DNA from: a bacterium
Lineage (GTDB): Bacteria > Arandabacterota > Arandabacteria > Arandabacterales > Arandabacteraceae
Length of the DNA stretch: 64,000 nucleotides
Assembly: GCA_029933125.1 (NCBI GenBank)
Contig: JAOZOU010000001.1
Coordinates: 442,073-506,072 of the forward strand
Direction of reading: 5' to 3'
Shown: positions 34,095-43,594 of the stretch, piece by piece
Numbering within the stretch: position 1 is the stretch's first letter
Layout of the letters: each line of letters starts with the position of its first letter
Notes under the pieces: generated by a model
The model's input: the letters and a program-made list of their open reading frames with translations, nothing else
What the model was told of the DNA's origin: nothing
Database searches by the model: none
Program-made: the position numbers and the translations under genes

Positions 34095-36452
34095 TTATTC
34101 ATTCACAAGACCAGAATCAAGATCGTATATCTTCCAGGCAAGGCTGTTAAGCTCATCAAGGAGATTACGTGAAATGGGGCATGTGGATTCCTCTATCCGT
34201 TTAACAAGCTCTTCCACCTGCCTTGCAAGTTTTGATCTTGAGGACTCTTGTGGATCAGGAATTGGTATCATCCTAAGTTTGGAAATCTTTATCTGCGGGA
34301 ATGCCCTCTGGTTGATTTCGGGTGAGATTGCCGCAAGGAGGAGTCTGCAGACATCTGAGTTCAGTATCCCCAGGAGATATTCTATCGAATAACCATCTGG
34401 CACCTTTAGTCCCAGCAAGCTATTTCGGAAGTAGCACCTAAATCTGTGCCTGGCAGCAATAGGTCGAGAGGCTGTCTGACGCAAAAGGATATCAACTTCT
34501 TTGTAGGCCTCCGGTGAAGCTATTCGAAAGTATTCGCCTTTGCTCCGCTTATATCTCACGTTTAACCATTTGAGGGGTCGCTGGCAGCGGAAAAGCTTAA
34601 CACGCTTGCCTTCAAGGAGCTCAACCCAACCTGGTCTTGGCGCTGAATGCACAAGTTTGTGAGCCACGTTACCAGTGTGAACCCCAATGTCTTTGTAGCC
34701 ATCTATGGGTTTATGCTTTGTAGAGGCAATCTCGTAGAGCCGCCGCAGACGGGATGCGTACCAGGCTTCCCCATTTAGGGGAGAAAATCTCGAACTACTC
34801 TTGTGAAAAACACAGAGAGCGCTTTCTGCCTTCTCCCCCTTGCGCAAGCAAAACGTCATACTCGGCGTTATAGCTTTTGGGAAGACACCCTCGCCCCAGT
34901 AACGCACTTCAACCAAATTGCCAGCCCTAAGCATTCGCTGCCTTATGTCAGCATAGCCATCGAGATAGCCAACCTGATCAGGCACAACCATTGCAATGAT
35001 TCCACCATCCTTGGCAAGCTCAACGCCCCTCAGCATGAAGATGGAATGGCTTGCTGGCCAGCCCTTGATTCCATATCTTGCTCTTAGCTTTTCATAATCT
35101 GTGCGGTGAGACTGCTGGTGCCTGCCTGAATATGAAAGGTAGGGAGGATTGCCAATAACGACATCGAAACCTTCGTGCAATCTTGCTTGGCTGAAGGTGT
35201 ATTCACTGCCACAAGAGGAAGATTGTGCTTCAAGATCACACAACACATTATGAGCCACAAGATTCCGTTTGAGGGCATCCACAAGTTCCCGACTCCATCC
35301 AACATGGAAAACTACAAGTAGCCTCGCGATCTCAACAAAATCTGTTTCAACATCAATTCCATAAATACACTGGGTACCTATTGCTTTTCTAAAAGCCTCA
35401 CTTTCACTTGAATCGTCCGAAGCACTAAGAGCCCAAGCCGTGTTCCTAAAGGTTGCTCCATAAAGCCAGTCAATTGCAGCAAGAAGAAAATGCCCAGCAC
35501 CCATCGCAGGATCCAGAATCCTCATCTTGAGTATTCTTCGCGATGACAACTTCGATCTCCTCGAATTGGCAGAGAACAGATGCACGGTGAGAGCTCTATC
35601 AACGAGATAGTCTACAACGGCTGGGGGAGTGAAAAAGATGCCACGCCTCCGAACACTTTCTGACGAACAAGGCTCAAGAATGAAATTATGGGGTTCGCGA
35701 ATGAAAATCTTCCCAGAGTCATCGTGGAAAAGATCGACTTGCTTGCCGACTGGTTGTGCCTTGGGTGGCTGAGGGCTTGCGAGTGAATCTGAATGAGTGA
35801 TGTGGAAACGTTTGCGTCTCAGACTCACGCTCGTTACGACTCCCTGTGAAACCATCTTTGGCTCAAGCGTGATCAAAGTTTCGAAGACATAGCCGAGATC
35901 CGATGCGGTCAGATTTTCCATTTTGAGCTTCTTTCGCTCGATGCTACACTTAAGGGCTCTAAGCAAACTCATAAGAAAGGGTGGCGTAAGGCCTTCCAGG
36001 AACTTCTCATCTGGGAAAGCATCTGTAGCTTCGAGCAATCTCCTTATACGAAGATGAGTATCATGGGCGTGCTCGCCCATACCTTCCCTTGCAAGCCAGA
36101 CGAGGCAGAAGCTCACAAGAAGACTCGAATGATAAATCTTCCGAAGGCGCTCTTTGACCGAGGTGCCTTGAAACAATTTTGAATCTTGCCTCTCGCTATG
36201 CTCCGAGATCTTGCCTCCGACGAGCTCGCTAAGAGCAATGATCATTGAGGCAAGGCTTAGCCCATCTCGCAAGAGTTCCCCATCTGAGCCGACGAAGATC
36301 GATTCGTGAGTTGGTGAGAGACTCAAGCCCTCTCTTGTGCTATGAAGATCGATCTCACTCCTCATCTTTCTATCAGCCACATGGGCAATTTTGGGGGCAC
36401 TCTCTGGGTCAGCTGCCATCTCTTCATTGGTTCCCGCATTCTGCGAACCCAA
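34095..36452 (-). CDS. Type IIG-like N6-adenine DNA methyltransferase (Eco57I-like)
   Basis: About 785 residues; the start is uncertain (TTG 36452, or ATG 36419 or 36365). Motif I ILDPAMGAGHFLLAAIDW near residue 311 and motif IV FDVVIGNPPYLSY near 432 identify an N6-adenine methylase of the Eco57I family. A C-terminal target-recognition region follows, with FPQIKISKLRMIPIPDP, a TaqI-type C-terminal signature. I see no clear PD-(D/E)xK nuclease in the N-terminal 300 residues, so it could be a methylase only. No partner restriction gene is adjacent. Confidence 0.82.
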   Translation of the reverse strand: MGSQNAGTNEEMAADPESAPKIAHVADRKMRSEIDLHSTREGLSLSPTHESIFVGSDGELLRDGLSLASMIIALSELVGGKISEHSERQDSKLFQGTSVKERLRKIYHSSLLVSFCLVWLAREGMGEHAHDTHLRIRRLLEATDAFPDEKFLEGLTPPFLMSLLRALKCSIERKKLKMENLTASDLGYVFETLITLEPKMVSQGVVTSVSLRRKRFHITHSDSLASPQPPKAQPVGKQVDLFHDDSGKIFIREPHNFILEPCSSESVRRRGIFFTPPAVVDYLVDRALTVHLFSANSRRSKLSSRRILKMRILDPAMGAGHFLLAAIDWLYGATFRNTAWALSASDDSSESEAFRKAIGTQCIYGIDVETDFVEIARLLVVFHVGWSRELVDALKRNLVAHNVLCDLEAQSSSCGSEYTFSQARLHEGFDVVIGNPPYLSYSGRHQQSHRTDYEKLRARYGIKGWPASHSIFMLRGVELAKDGGIIAMVVPDQVGYLDGYADIRQRMLRAGNLVEVRYWGEGVFPKAITPSMTFCLRKGEKAESALCVFHKSSSRFSPLNGEAWYASRLRRLYEIASTKHKPIDGYKDIGVHTGNVAHKLVHSAPRPGWVELLEGKRVKLFRCQRPLKWLNVRYKRSKGEYFRIASPEAYKEVDILLRQTASRPIAARHRFRCYFRNSLLGLKVPDGYSIEYLLGILNSDVCRLLLAAISPEINQRAFPQIKISKLRMIPIPDPQESSRSKLARQVEELVKRIEESTCPISRNLLDELNSLAWKIYDLDSGLVNE

Positions 36453-36477
36453 GAGACCACATGAGTCCCAAAGCTAC

Positions 36478-37830
36478 TCACACCACCTTGAGAAGTTGGC
36501 GAGCGGCGATATGAATGGGATCCCACGTTGGCGAAAAAGGTGGTGAATAGCCAAGATCAAGGTTGACAAGATCTTCAACTGCCAGCCCTGCCTGCAGAGC
36601 TGTGGCAAGGATATCAATGCGCTTGGCAGAGCCCAGGCCTCCAACTATCTGTCCTCCCAAGAGCCTTCCTGTCTTTTTCTCAGCGAGGAGCTTCACCGTG
36701 ATAGGTTGCGTTCCAGGAAAGTATCTTGCCAAAGTGTGACCTGTTATCTTGGCTGATACAAAGTCGATACCGAGTCCCTCTAGCTCATGTTCACTAAGGC
36801 CTGTACGAGCAAACTCAGTTTCGACGAAACGCGAGATCGCAGTTCCAACAACTCCTGGGAAGTTTACGTCATTACCTGCAACATTTAGTCCTGCAACTCT
36901 GCCCTGCTTGTTGGCAACAGTCCCGAGTGCAATCCAGGTTGGCTTGCCGCTTACGAGATGATGAGATTGAGCACAATCACCAGCTGCCCAAACGCCATCT
37001 ACCTGTGTCTTGCAGCGGCTATCGACAACAATGGCATCCTTGATGCCGAGCGGGATTCCCGCAGATTTCGCCAAAGCGGTATTCGGGCGTATTCCAATAC
37101 CGAGTATGGCAATGTCCGCTGGAATCTCTCGCTTATCGGTTACAACTGCATTTAACTGCTTACCAGTTGTATCAAAACCTGTAAGTTTCTCACCGAGATA
37201 GAGACTTACACCTTCTTTGGCAATTGCGTCGGCAAGCAGCTTGGCCATATCCGGATCAAGCGTCCCCATTACTTGGGGAAGCATATCAATCAATACAATT
37301 TCGAGATCCCATCGCAGTAAGGCCTCCGCCATCTCGATTCCGATATAGCTTCCTCCGATGATGGCTGCTCTCTTTGCCTTTCTTTCCTCGAGCACCTTTC
37401 TCAAGGCAATCGCATCTTCGAGTGTCGTCACTTCATAGATACCTTCAGCACCTATGCCTGGAACATTTGGTCGAATCGGAATTGCTCCAGTTGCAATCAC
37501 AAGATAGTCCCAGGCTTGGGTAATCCTCTTCCCACCGTTTGGACGTTCAATCACAATCTGCCGCCCCGTGAGATCAATCTCGACAACCTGGCTACCTGTA
37601 CGAACGTCAATCCCCTGTTTCTCTTTGAATTCCTCAGGGGTTCTGACGATGAGCTTTTCAATCGTGTCGACAAACCTGCCGACGAAATACGGGATACCTC
37701 AGGCAGCATAGGAGACGTATCTTCCGGCTTCAAAAACGATAACTTCGAGGTCAGCTCGCTGGCGTTTCGCTTGAGAAGCTGCTGACATGCCAGCTGCACT
37801 TCCACCTATTACGACAAGTCTTGATTTCAT
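36478..37830 (-). CDS. CoA-disulfide reductase/NADH oxidase family selenoprotein candidate (in-frame UGA at the redox Cys)
   Basis: Read as one gene of 450 residues with Sec at residue 44. ATG 37830 is preceded by GGAAGGTGGGAG. The N-terminal FAD motif LVVIGGSAAGMSAASQAKRQ leads to RYVSYAA-U-GIPYFVGRF, where UGA (37701-37699) stands exactly where the catalytic Cys43 of CoA-disulfide reductases and Nox enzymes lies (SYxxCGxPY). Downstream the frame is intact: LVIATGAIPIRPNVPG, AAIIGGSYIGIEMAEALL, VWAAGDCAQSHHL, and the C-terminal YSPPFSPTWDPIHIAA. No other stops or frameshifts occur. A SECIS-like hairpin follows at 37685-37662. The likely role is NAD(P)H-dependent reduction of CoA disulfide, polysulfide or O2. 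Otherwise it would be read as a nonsense mutation. Confidence 0.82.
37662..37685 (-). promoter_or_regulatory. Putative bacterial SECIS element
   Basis: The mRNA after the UGA folds as UCGU-CGGC, hexaloop AGGUUU, GUCG, a two-base AC bulge, then ACGA. Eight base pairs, one of them G-U. The loop begins 21 nt after the UGA, inside the 16-37 nt range known for bacterial SECIS, and has G at its second position. The E. coli fdhF loop is AGGUCU, one base different. Confidence 0.7.
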
Positions 37831-38006
37831 AGGCTCCCACCTTCCTCTGCACTGCCTCTCGTTCCTCTACATTTTTGTATTTTCCTCTATATTGCGCTCA
37901 AGGCTAACATTTCTTGTAGCAATCGTCAACGCTTGCACTTGACAGAAATCGTTGACAAAGGTTGATTCGGGGTGCTAAGTAAAGCTTCCCAAAAGGAGGA
38001 AGGCTT

Positions 38007-38225
38007 ATGGAGAAAACTACAAAGGCTAAGATGATAGTCGGTATAGTCGTTGGAGTCCTTGGTGCGATCATTGCACTTCAGAATCTCGAACCGGTTCAAA
38101 CTATGGTTTTGCTATGGCGCTTCACCATGCCTCAGGTTTTGCTTCTTGCGATAATGCTCGGCGCGGGTTTTGTCCTGGGGATAACAATTGCTATCATGCT
38201 CGGAACAAGATACCTCAGCGAATAG
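38007..38225 (+). CDS. LapA-domain small membrane protein
   Basis: 72 residues. Two membrane helices (MIVGIVVGVLGAIIALQN, VLLLAIMLGAGFVLGITIAI) separated by LEPVQTMVLLWRFTMP: the DUF1049/LapA pattern, in which Q-N and V-x-V-x-L-W-F-x-x-P residues are conserved. These proteins are associated with envelope or LPS assembly scaffolds. AAAAGGAGGAAGG lies upstream of ATG 38007. Two TTGACA hexamers at 37939 and 37952 may belong to its promoter, but no good -10 follows. Confidence 0.85.
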   Translation: MEKTTKAKMIVGIVVGVLGAIIALQNLEPVQTMVLLWRFTMPQVLLLAIMLGAGFVLGITIAIMLGTRYLSE

Positions 38226-38541
38226 CTCATAGATGAAAACTGATGGTTCGTGAGTGATCGCTTGACTCCGGATGAATTGAGAAATTATCAAAATAGTATT
38301 TCTTGAGCTCCCACCTAAGCCTTGTTGGGCAACAATAACTCTTAGACAGCGAGCCCGCCCTTCTTGGGTTATCTTGTGCATCGCTATCCCCAAGGGGTTT
38401 TCCTTGGTATCTTCGGCTGCTACGATCCCTGAACACCCTCACCCTCAAGCTCACAAAAAACCGAGACAAATTCGACGAATTGTGGTATAATGCACGAGCG
38501 GGGACAGCGGGGGCTGGGTGGATTTTTGTATTTGGAGGCAT
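38226..38541. other. Gene-free stretch with a promoter-like sequence
   Basis: No convincing gene in 38226-38541. GAGACA at 38463-38468, 17 bp, then TATAAT at 38486-38491 looks like a sigma70 promoter reading right, toward the small ORF at 38542 and, further on, the peptidase gene at 38921. Confidence 0.5.
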
Positions 38542-38733
38542 ATGTTACTAAGACCGAAGACAACTTGCTCGCACGGGATATTCCTTTGCTCGATCGAGGC
38601 CCCTCCCCATTTGAGCGATGTGGATCACTCTGAGACGCCTCCGGCAGTGAGATTACGCAAGGTGCGGCGGAATCGTGAGGATGGCAGGCGTTGGTCAGTA
38701 TTGAGGATGGCCTGGACTGAAAGCCTTTGGTAG
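38542..38733 (+). CDS. Short hypothetical ORF
   Basis: 63 residues from ATG 38542, preceded by TTGGAGG and, 51 nt further up, a good -10 (TATAAT 38486-38491). The peptide (TTCSHGIFLCSIEAPP at the start, then a basic stretch RLRKVRRNREDGRRW) matches nothing I recognise, has no signal peptide, and its composition is not strongly protein-like. The region 38734-38920 after it holds no gene. It may instead be part of an untranslated leader for the peptidase gene. Confidence 0.3.
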   Translation: MLLRPKTTCSHGIFLCSIEAPPHLSDVDHSETPPAVRLRKVRRNREDGRRWSVLRMAWTESLW

Positions 38734-38920
38734 TATTGGGCGAAGGATATTCGGGGGCTTCCGATACGAGTGCGCAGGTGTAAGATATTAGTGAATTCAC
38801 AGCCCGAGCCTGTGCACAAGATTCAATGCCCATGAAAATATCCGGGTGCTGAAGATACATTAACCGCATCCAGGCACCTAAACGAACGGAAGAGATTTCG
38901 AGCAAAAAGGAGGGAAACCG

Positions 38921-41900
38921 ATGCTACGCCTGGTTTGGGTACTAATTCTTACTACGATTTTCGTTCTGGCGGCTGTTAGCTTCGCCTTTGTTCCTCCTCA
39001 GCAAGGTTCTCAGGCTGAGTGGCACAAGGTTCCTGTGTTTGAGAAAGCACCTCCGACTCCAGAAGCTCAGGCCTCGTGGGCCAGTTTCACAGCAAGGCAG
39101 GGGCAAGCGTGGCAGGCACTATGGAATCCACTTACAGCGACACCGCATCGCATAATAGGAAAAGGAATTCGTCTTGCACAGGTTGTAACCCCTGCCAATG
39201 TGAGGAATCTAACAGATAGCTTCTTAAATTCCGAGAGCGACCTTCTTGGAGTCGATCCCCAAGATCTTCGGCTGCTGAGTCAGGAGAAACATGGGGCAAG
39301 ATGGTACACCGACTATCAGCAGACCTATCATGGGCTTGATGTCATTGGCGGCAAAGTCCATATAAGACTGCGTGAGGATGGTAAGGTAACTGTTTTCGGT
39401 TCTGACTTCTACAATGGAATCGATATTTCAACCTCCCCGACACTCGACAGTGAACAGGCTCTGAGGCTTGCCAAGCAGGATGTGAATTACAACGAGAAGA
39501 CCGACGAAGTGCGTTCATCAAGACTTGTAATTCTACCGGTTGTGGAGATGAAGACCGTCTCGTTCCATCTTGCCTATGAGCTAAGGCTCTTTGTGAAGCA
39601 GACTCCGGCTCTTTGGCGCATCTATGTTGATGCTCATGATGGATCGATCCTCAGGAAAGTTAACGAAATCCACTACGATATGATCGACGGTAGTGTCAGT
39701 GGTTACATCAAGCCAATGTACATATCTGATCCCGATGCGGAGGAGGCTTTCATAGACCAATTCGTAACCGTAACTGGGTATGGTACTGACACAACCGACG
39801 CATCCGGATACTACGCAATTGAGGCTGGAAGCGGTGGGACACGCGAACTCAAGGCAGCACTCTCAGGCAGATGGGCCATCGTTACAAACAACAATGGACC
39901 AGAGGCATCTTTCCTAGATTCGATTTCCCCTGGCAACACAGTCTCAATTGTTTGGAACGATTCAATCTCGCGAGCAGATGAACGCAATGCTTACTACCAT
40001 ACAAACATGGCTCATGCCAGGATAAAGGCCATAGACCCATCCTTCACAGGGATGGATCGTCAGACACCCATAAGAGTAAATCAGCCCGACTACTGTAATG
40101 CATACTGGGACGGCAACGGAATTACCCTTGGGGCTGGTTCGGGAAGTTGCCAGAATCTTGCTATGTTCTGTGATGTTATCTATCACGAATATGGACATGG
40201 CATAACGGATTTCATCTATCGTCCACTTGCACCATCGGGTGCAATGCATGAAGCTTTCTCAGACTACTTCGCGTGCACCATAACCAATGAACCTTTGATC
40301 GGTGAATACGTTATCGGCTCTGGCTACTTTCGCAACCTCGATAACAACCTCAAGTATCCTGACGATCTTACGGGTGAAGTTCACGACGACGGACGGATTC
40401 TTGCCGGATCACTCTGGGATATGAGGCAAGCTCTTTTGCCCGATGTTCACCTTGCTGATTCCCTCTTCCATTATGCGCGCTATGGCAAGGCAGACAATTT
40501 CTTTGATTATTACTATGACGTCCTTGAGACAGATGACGATGATGGTGATCTGACGAATGGTACACCACATTATTACGAGATTGTTGAAGCCTTTGGCAAG
40601 CACGGGATTGGACCTGGTCTTTACATCAAGATAGCCCATGAACCTGTCAAGGATACAGAGGATTCAACCCAGAGTTTTGTTGTTGTTGCTACAATAACTT
40701 CAAATGTGACTCTCAATCCCGATTCCCTGATGGTCTTCTACTCTGTCGGGGCTGGATATAGCACACTCCTGATGAACCCAACTGGCAATCCAGATGAGTA
40801 TTCTGCGACAATTCCAGCTCAGAGCTATGGAACAACAGTGAACTATTACATTTATGCTCAGGGGTTCGACATAGGCTTGATTGCGACAGATCCTGACAGT
40901 GCTCCCACCTATGTTCACAGTTTCTCAATCGGGACAGACACAGAGCCTCCGACAATCGTACATATGCCGCTTGAAGACCAGCCCGATGCGGCATGGCCCG
41001 TAACAGTCTCGGCTGAGGTCACAGATAACCTTGGTCTTGCATCGGTAGTACTTGAGTACAGCAAGAATGGTGTTCCTCAGACATCTATTCCCATGAGCAA
41101 TGTGAGCGGGAACACGTATGAGGCTACCTTCGCTGTGGCTGCCTCTGTGGGAGACCAGATCGCCTATCGAATTGTTGCAATGGACGCCTCTGCTGCGGCA
41201 CATGTTACCTATGAACCTCCAACAGGTTACCACGATTTTGGTATAGCTCATGCCTATTATTACACATTTGAGTCAGGTGACGAGGGGTGGACACATCGTG
41301 CTGGCACAGGCTGGAATGATGAGTGGCACTTGAGCACCGAACGCAATCATACGGACGGTGGAAATACAAGCTGGAAGTGTGGATCTTCAACTGGAGGAGA
41401 ATATGGCGCAAACCTCAAGGCCTTCCTTGAGTCGCCCGTGATTACTCTGGGCCCAGGTGCAAAGCTTGTCTTCTGGCATTGGATTGATGCCGAGACCTAT
41501 GAACCTGTTCAGGGATCGGGCCTTGCCTGGGATGGAGCCGCACTAAGTCTTATTGATTCCGCTGGAAAGGCAACACCGATCGATCCAGTCGATGGTTATC
41601 CCTATCGCATCCTCGAGCAATCAAGTGCACCTTTTACTGCCAACAAGCCTGTCTATTCAGGACACAGCGATTGGCAGGTAGCCATTTTCGATCTCTCATT
41701 CTATGAAGGACCTTGCCAGTTTAGACTCAAGTTTGGCTCGGATGGCTATGTTGGGGGTGAAGGCTGGTACATCGATGATGTGATGATTTGGAGCCAGGAT
41801 GCTCTGGCAGGCCTCCCTGCTTGCGATGACAATTGCGATCAGGATCTCGGTGTTCCCCTTGAGTTTGGTCTGGGCCCAGCAATTCCCAACCCCACACGGG

Positions 41901-42139
41901 GTTCAGTTAAAATCGCCTATGCCGTGCCTTCAGCCAGTGACCGCATAGTCATCAAGATCTACGACATCCAGGGCAGGCTTGCAGCAAAACTCCTCGATGG
42001 AGCAAAGACTCCAGGCTGGTATTCAGTAACCTGGGATGGCAGCAATGCCAGCGGAACACGGGTAGCACCAGGTATCTACTTTGTTAGAATGGAAGCTAAG
42101 GACTTCACAAGATCAATGAAGGTTATGCTTCTTAAATAG
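38921..42139 (+). CDS. Secreted M4/M36-like metallopeptidase with FlgD-type C-terminal domain
   Basis: 1072 residues with GGAGGG before ATG 38921. Signal peptide (VLILTTIFVLAAVSFAF), an FTP/PepSY-type propeptide (YQQTYHGLDVIGGKVHIRL), then the gluzincin catalytic site VIYHEYGHGITDFIY (about 422) with the third ligand in HEAFSDYFACT. Next come Ig-like domains, a MAM/jelly-roll-like module (TFESGDEGWTHRAGTGWNDEWH) and, from about residue 985, a FlgD Ig-like domain (PNPTRGSVKIAYAVP, VTWDGSNASGTRVAPGIYFV). Such C-terminal domains often act as sorting or anchoring modules in FCB-type bacteria. The protein probably degrades extracellular protein. Confidence 0.9.
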   Translation: MLRLVWVLILTTIFVLAAVSFAFVPPQQGSQAEWHKVPVFEKAPPTPEAQASWASFTARQGQAWQALWNPLTATPHRIIGKGIRLAQVVTPANVRNLTDSFLNSESDLLGVDPQDLRLLSQEKHGARWYTDYQQTYHGLDVIGGKVHIRLREDGKVTVFGSDFYNGIDISTSPTLDSEQALRLAKQDVNYNEKTDEVRSSRLVILPVVEMKTVSFHLAYELRLFVKQTPALWRIYVDAHDGSILRKVNEIHYDMIDGSVSGYIKPMYISDPDAEEAFIDQFVTVTGYGTDTTDASGYYAIEAGSGGTRELKAALSGRWAIVTNNNGPEASFLDSISPGNTVSIVWNDSISRADERNAYYHTNMAHARIKAIDPSFTGMDRQTPIRVNQPDYCNAYWDGNGITLGAGSGSCQNLAMFCDVIYHEYGHGITDFIYRPLAPSGAMHEAFSDYFACTITNEPLIGEYVIGSGYFRNLDNNLKYPDDLTGEVHDDGRILAGSLWDMRQALLPDVHLADSLFHYARYGKADNFFDYYYDVLETDDDDGDLTNGTPHYYEIVEAFGKHGIGPGLYIKIAHEPVKDTEDSTQSFVVVATITSNVTLNPDSLMVFYSVGAGYSTLLMNPTGNPDEYSATIPAQSYGTTVNYYIYAQGFDIGLIATDPDSAPTYVHSFSIGTDTEPPTIVHMPLEDQPDAAWPVTVSAEVTDNLGLASVVLEYSKNGVPQTSIPMSNVSGNTYEATFAVAASVGDQIAYRIVAMDASAAAHVTYEPPTGYHDFGIAHAYYYTFESGDEGWTHRAGTGWNDEWHLSTERNHTDGGNTSWKCGSSTGGEYGANLKAFLESPVITLGPGAKLVFWHWIDAETYEPVQGSGLAWDGAALSLIDSAGKATPIDPVDGYPYRILEQSSAPFTANKPVYSGHSDWQVAIFDLSFYEGPCQFRLKFGSDGYVGGEGWYIDDVMIWSQDALAGLPACDDNCDQDLGVPLEFGLGPAIPNPTRGSVKIAYAVPSASDRIVIKIYDIQGRLAAKLLDGAKTPGWYSVTWDGSNASGTRVAPGIYFVRMEAKDFTRSMKVMLLK

Positions 42140-42166
42140 GTAAGTTGACATCTGCAGAGTCCACGT

Positions 42167-42192
42167 GAGGGAAGCGCTAAGGAGCTTCCCTC
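42167..42192 (+). terminator. Rho-independent-type terminator after the peptidase gene
   Basis: GAGGGAAGC (42167-42175) pairs perfectly with GCTTCCCTC (42184-42192) over an 8-nt loop, followed by a T-rich stretch (CTTGCTTCTTGGTTTG). It begins 28 nt after the peptidase stop. Confidence 0.72.
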
Positions 42193-42335
42193 CTTGCTTC
42201 TTGGTTTGCTTGCTTCGCCTCTAGTTTGGAATTTCGACTCTATTTCTCCAAGAACGCTTTTCCGCGGTGTAGTTTCCCAAAGACTTTGATCCCCCGCCCG
42301 CACCCTCTCCAAAATGGTCTACGCATCGAAGTGAG

Positions 42336-43202
42336 CTATACAAGTGTTTCCCCACGATAAAAAGGTGAGGCTGGATCATCTTCCGCCGGAGAAGTCTCTT
42401 CAGCGGGTATAGCCAACAGCTCCCCATAGAATTCAGGTCGCCTGTCCTTGAGAACATGATTACGCTGGGTTATCATCTTGTTGTTGGCAAGGTCCGGTTC
42501 AATTTCAATGACTCGCAAGCCCTCTTCGGTATCATCAGCGCGCACCAGCACCTCACCACGCGGACCAACAATCTGGCTCATTCCGATGAACCTAAGTTCC
42601 AGCCCAGCCCTTGCCTCCGTTCCTACTCGATTGACTGTGACCGCAAAGACTCCATTCTCAATGCACCTTGTAATCATTGCTCTTGGACAATAGGGGAGAA
42701 CAAGATTTGATGGATGGCAAATAATCTGTGCCCCCTTGAGGGCAAGGATACGTGTGACCTCGGGGAATATCCAGTCGAAGCAAATCATGAGCCCGACTTT
42801 AGCACCCCTCACTGAAACCACATCAAGAGATAGGTTGCCAGGTGTGAAAAGTTCCTTTTCACGATCAAAGAGATGAAGCTTGCGATACTTGGCTCTTATG
42901 TCTCCATCTTCGATAAGATAGCAGGAGTTATAGCATTCCCCATCAGCCCTTTCCGCAATCCCAGCCACGATTGCCATATTGAGCTTCAGTGAGAGTTGCT
43001 TAAGGAAGGTGAAAGTTTCACCTGCCTCGTCCTCTGCTAGCTCAAGGAGCTCGTCTTTAGATTCGAAGATGTATCCTGTTGAAAAGAGCTCCGGCAAGAC
43101 TACAAGATCTGCCTTGGCTCCTTCGAGAAATTGCTCAACACGCTCAAGGTTAGCTTTCTTATCTCCGAAAGCAGGCGCAAACTGCAGAAAACCAATTCTC
43201 AT
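42336..43202 (-). CDS. Carbon-nitrogen hydrolase (nitrilase superfamily amidase)
   Basis: 288 residues. The catalytic triad of the superfamily is complete: Glu in LVVLPELFSTGYIF, Lys in AKYRKLHLFDREK and Cys in VGLMICFDWIFPEV. The last 25 residues are an acidic/proline tail not needed for the fold. Members hydrolyse amides such as omega-amidase or carbamoylputrescine substrates; the substrate here cannot be told. It is convergent with the peptidase gene. Confidence 0.9.
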   Translation of the reverse strand: MRIGFLQFAPAFGDKKANLERVEQFLEGAKADLVVLPELFSTGYIFESKDELLELAEDEAGETFTFLKQLSLKLNMAIVAGIAERADGECYNSCYLIEDGDIRAKYRKLHLFDREKELFTPGNLSLDVVSVRGAKVGLMICFDWIFPEVTRILALKGAQIICHPSNLVLPYCPRAMITRCIENGVFAVTVNRVGTEARAGLELRFIGMSQIVGPRGEVLVRADDTEEGLRVIEIEPDLANNKMITQRNHVLKDRRPEFYGELLAIPAEETSPAEDDPASPFYRGETLV

Positions 43203-43439
43203 TTTCCCCTCCCAGGTTATCTCCCGTTCAGTTCCACATGAATCTTAGCCCATTCTCCTCACAGAGATGAGTGTATCAATTAGACTTGGGGCTTTTGACC
43301 CATCATCTGGTTCATCTCACCCAGACTCACTAGTCTGAGAAGTCCTCCCACCACAACCAACTCGCTACCCAATGTAGCATATCTCCTTACGCATAAACAA
43401 GTTCCTCGAAATCTTTCAATGGCAATAATTGCATCTTCG

Positions 43440-43575
43440 TCTGGCACGGTCTGTGCTACAGCAACACAGTGGGTCGCGCACTCCTTTTAAGGAGAAGATG
43501 AGCGGCTCGGGGGTTCGCAATAAGCCCCGCACATCAAGGTGCTCCCGCAACCATCAAGCGAACCCCCAGCCCTCA
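43440..43575 (+). ncRNA. Structured leader or small RNA candidate
   Basis: Upstream of ATG 43595. GGCT(C)GGGGGTTCGC (43504-43518) can pair with GCGAACCCCCAGCC (43558-43571), a 14-bp stem with one bulge. Inside it GCAC-ATCAAG-GTGC makes a second hairpin. CTCCTTTTAAGGAG (43482-43495) forms another. The rest of 43203-43594 holds no gene. Not matched to a known riboswitch by eye. Confidence 0.45.
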
Positions 43576-43594
43576 TCCAAATTGGAAGGGAAAG

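Noticed and set aside
38420-38905. 161-residue minus-strand open frame
   Set aside because: No ribosome site, composition not protein-like, and it opposes a good promoter and peptidase upstream region.
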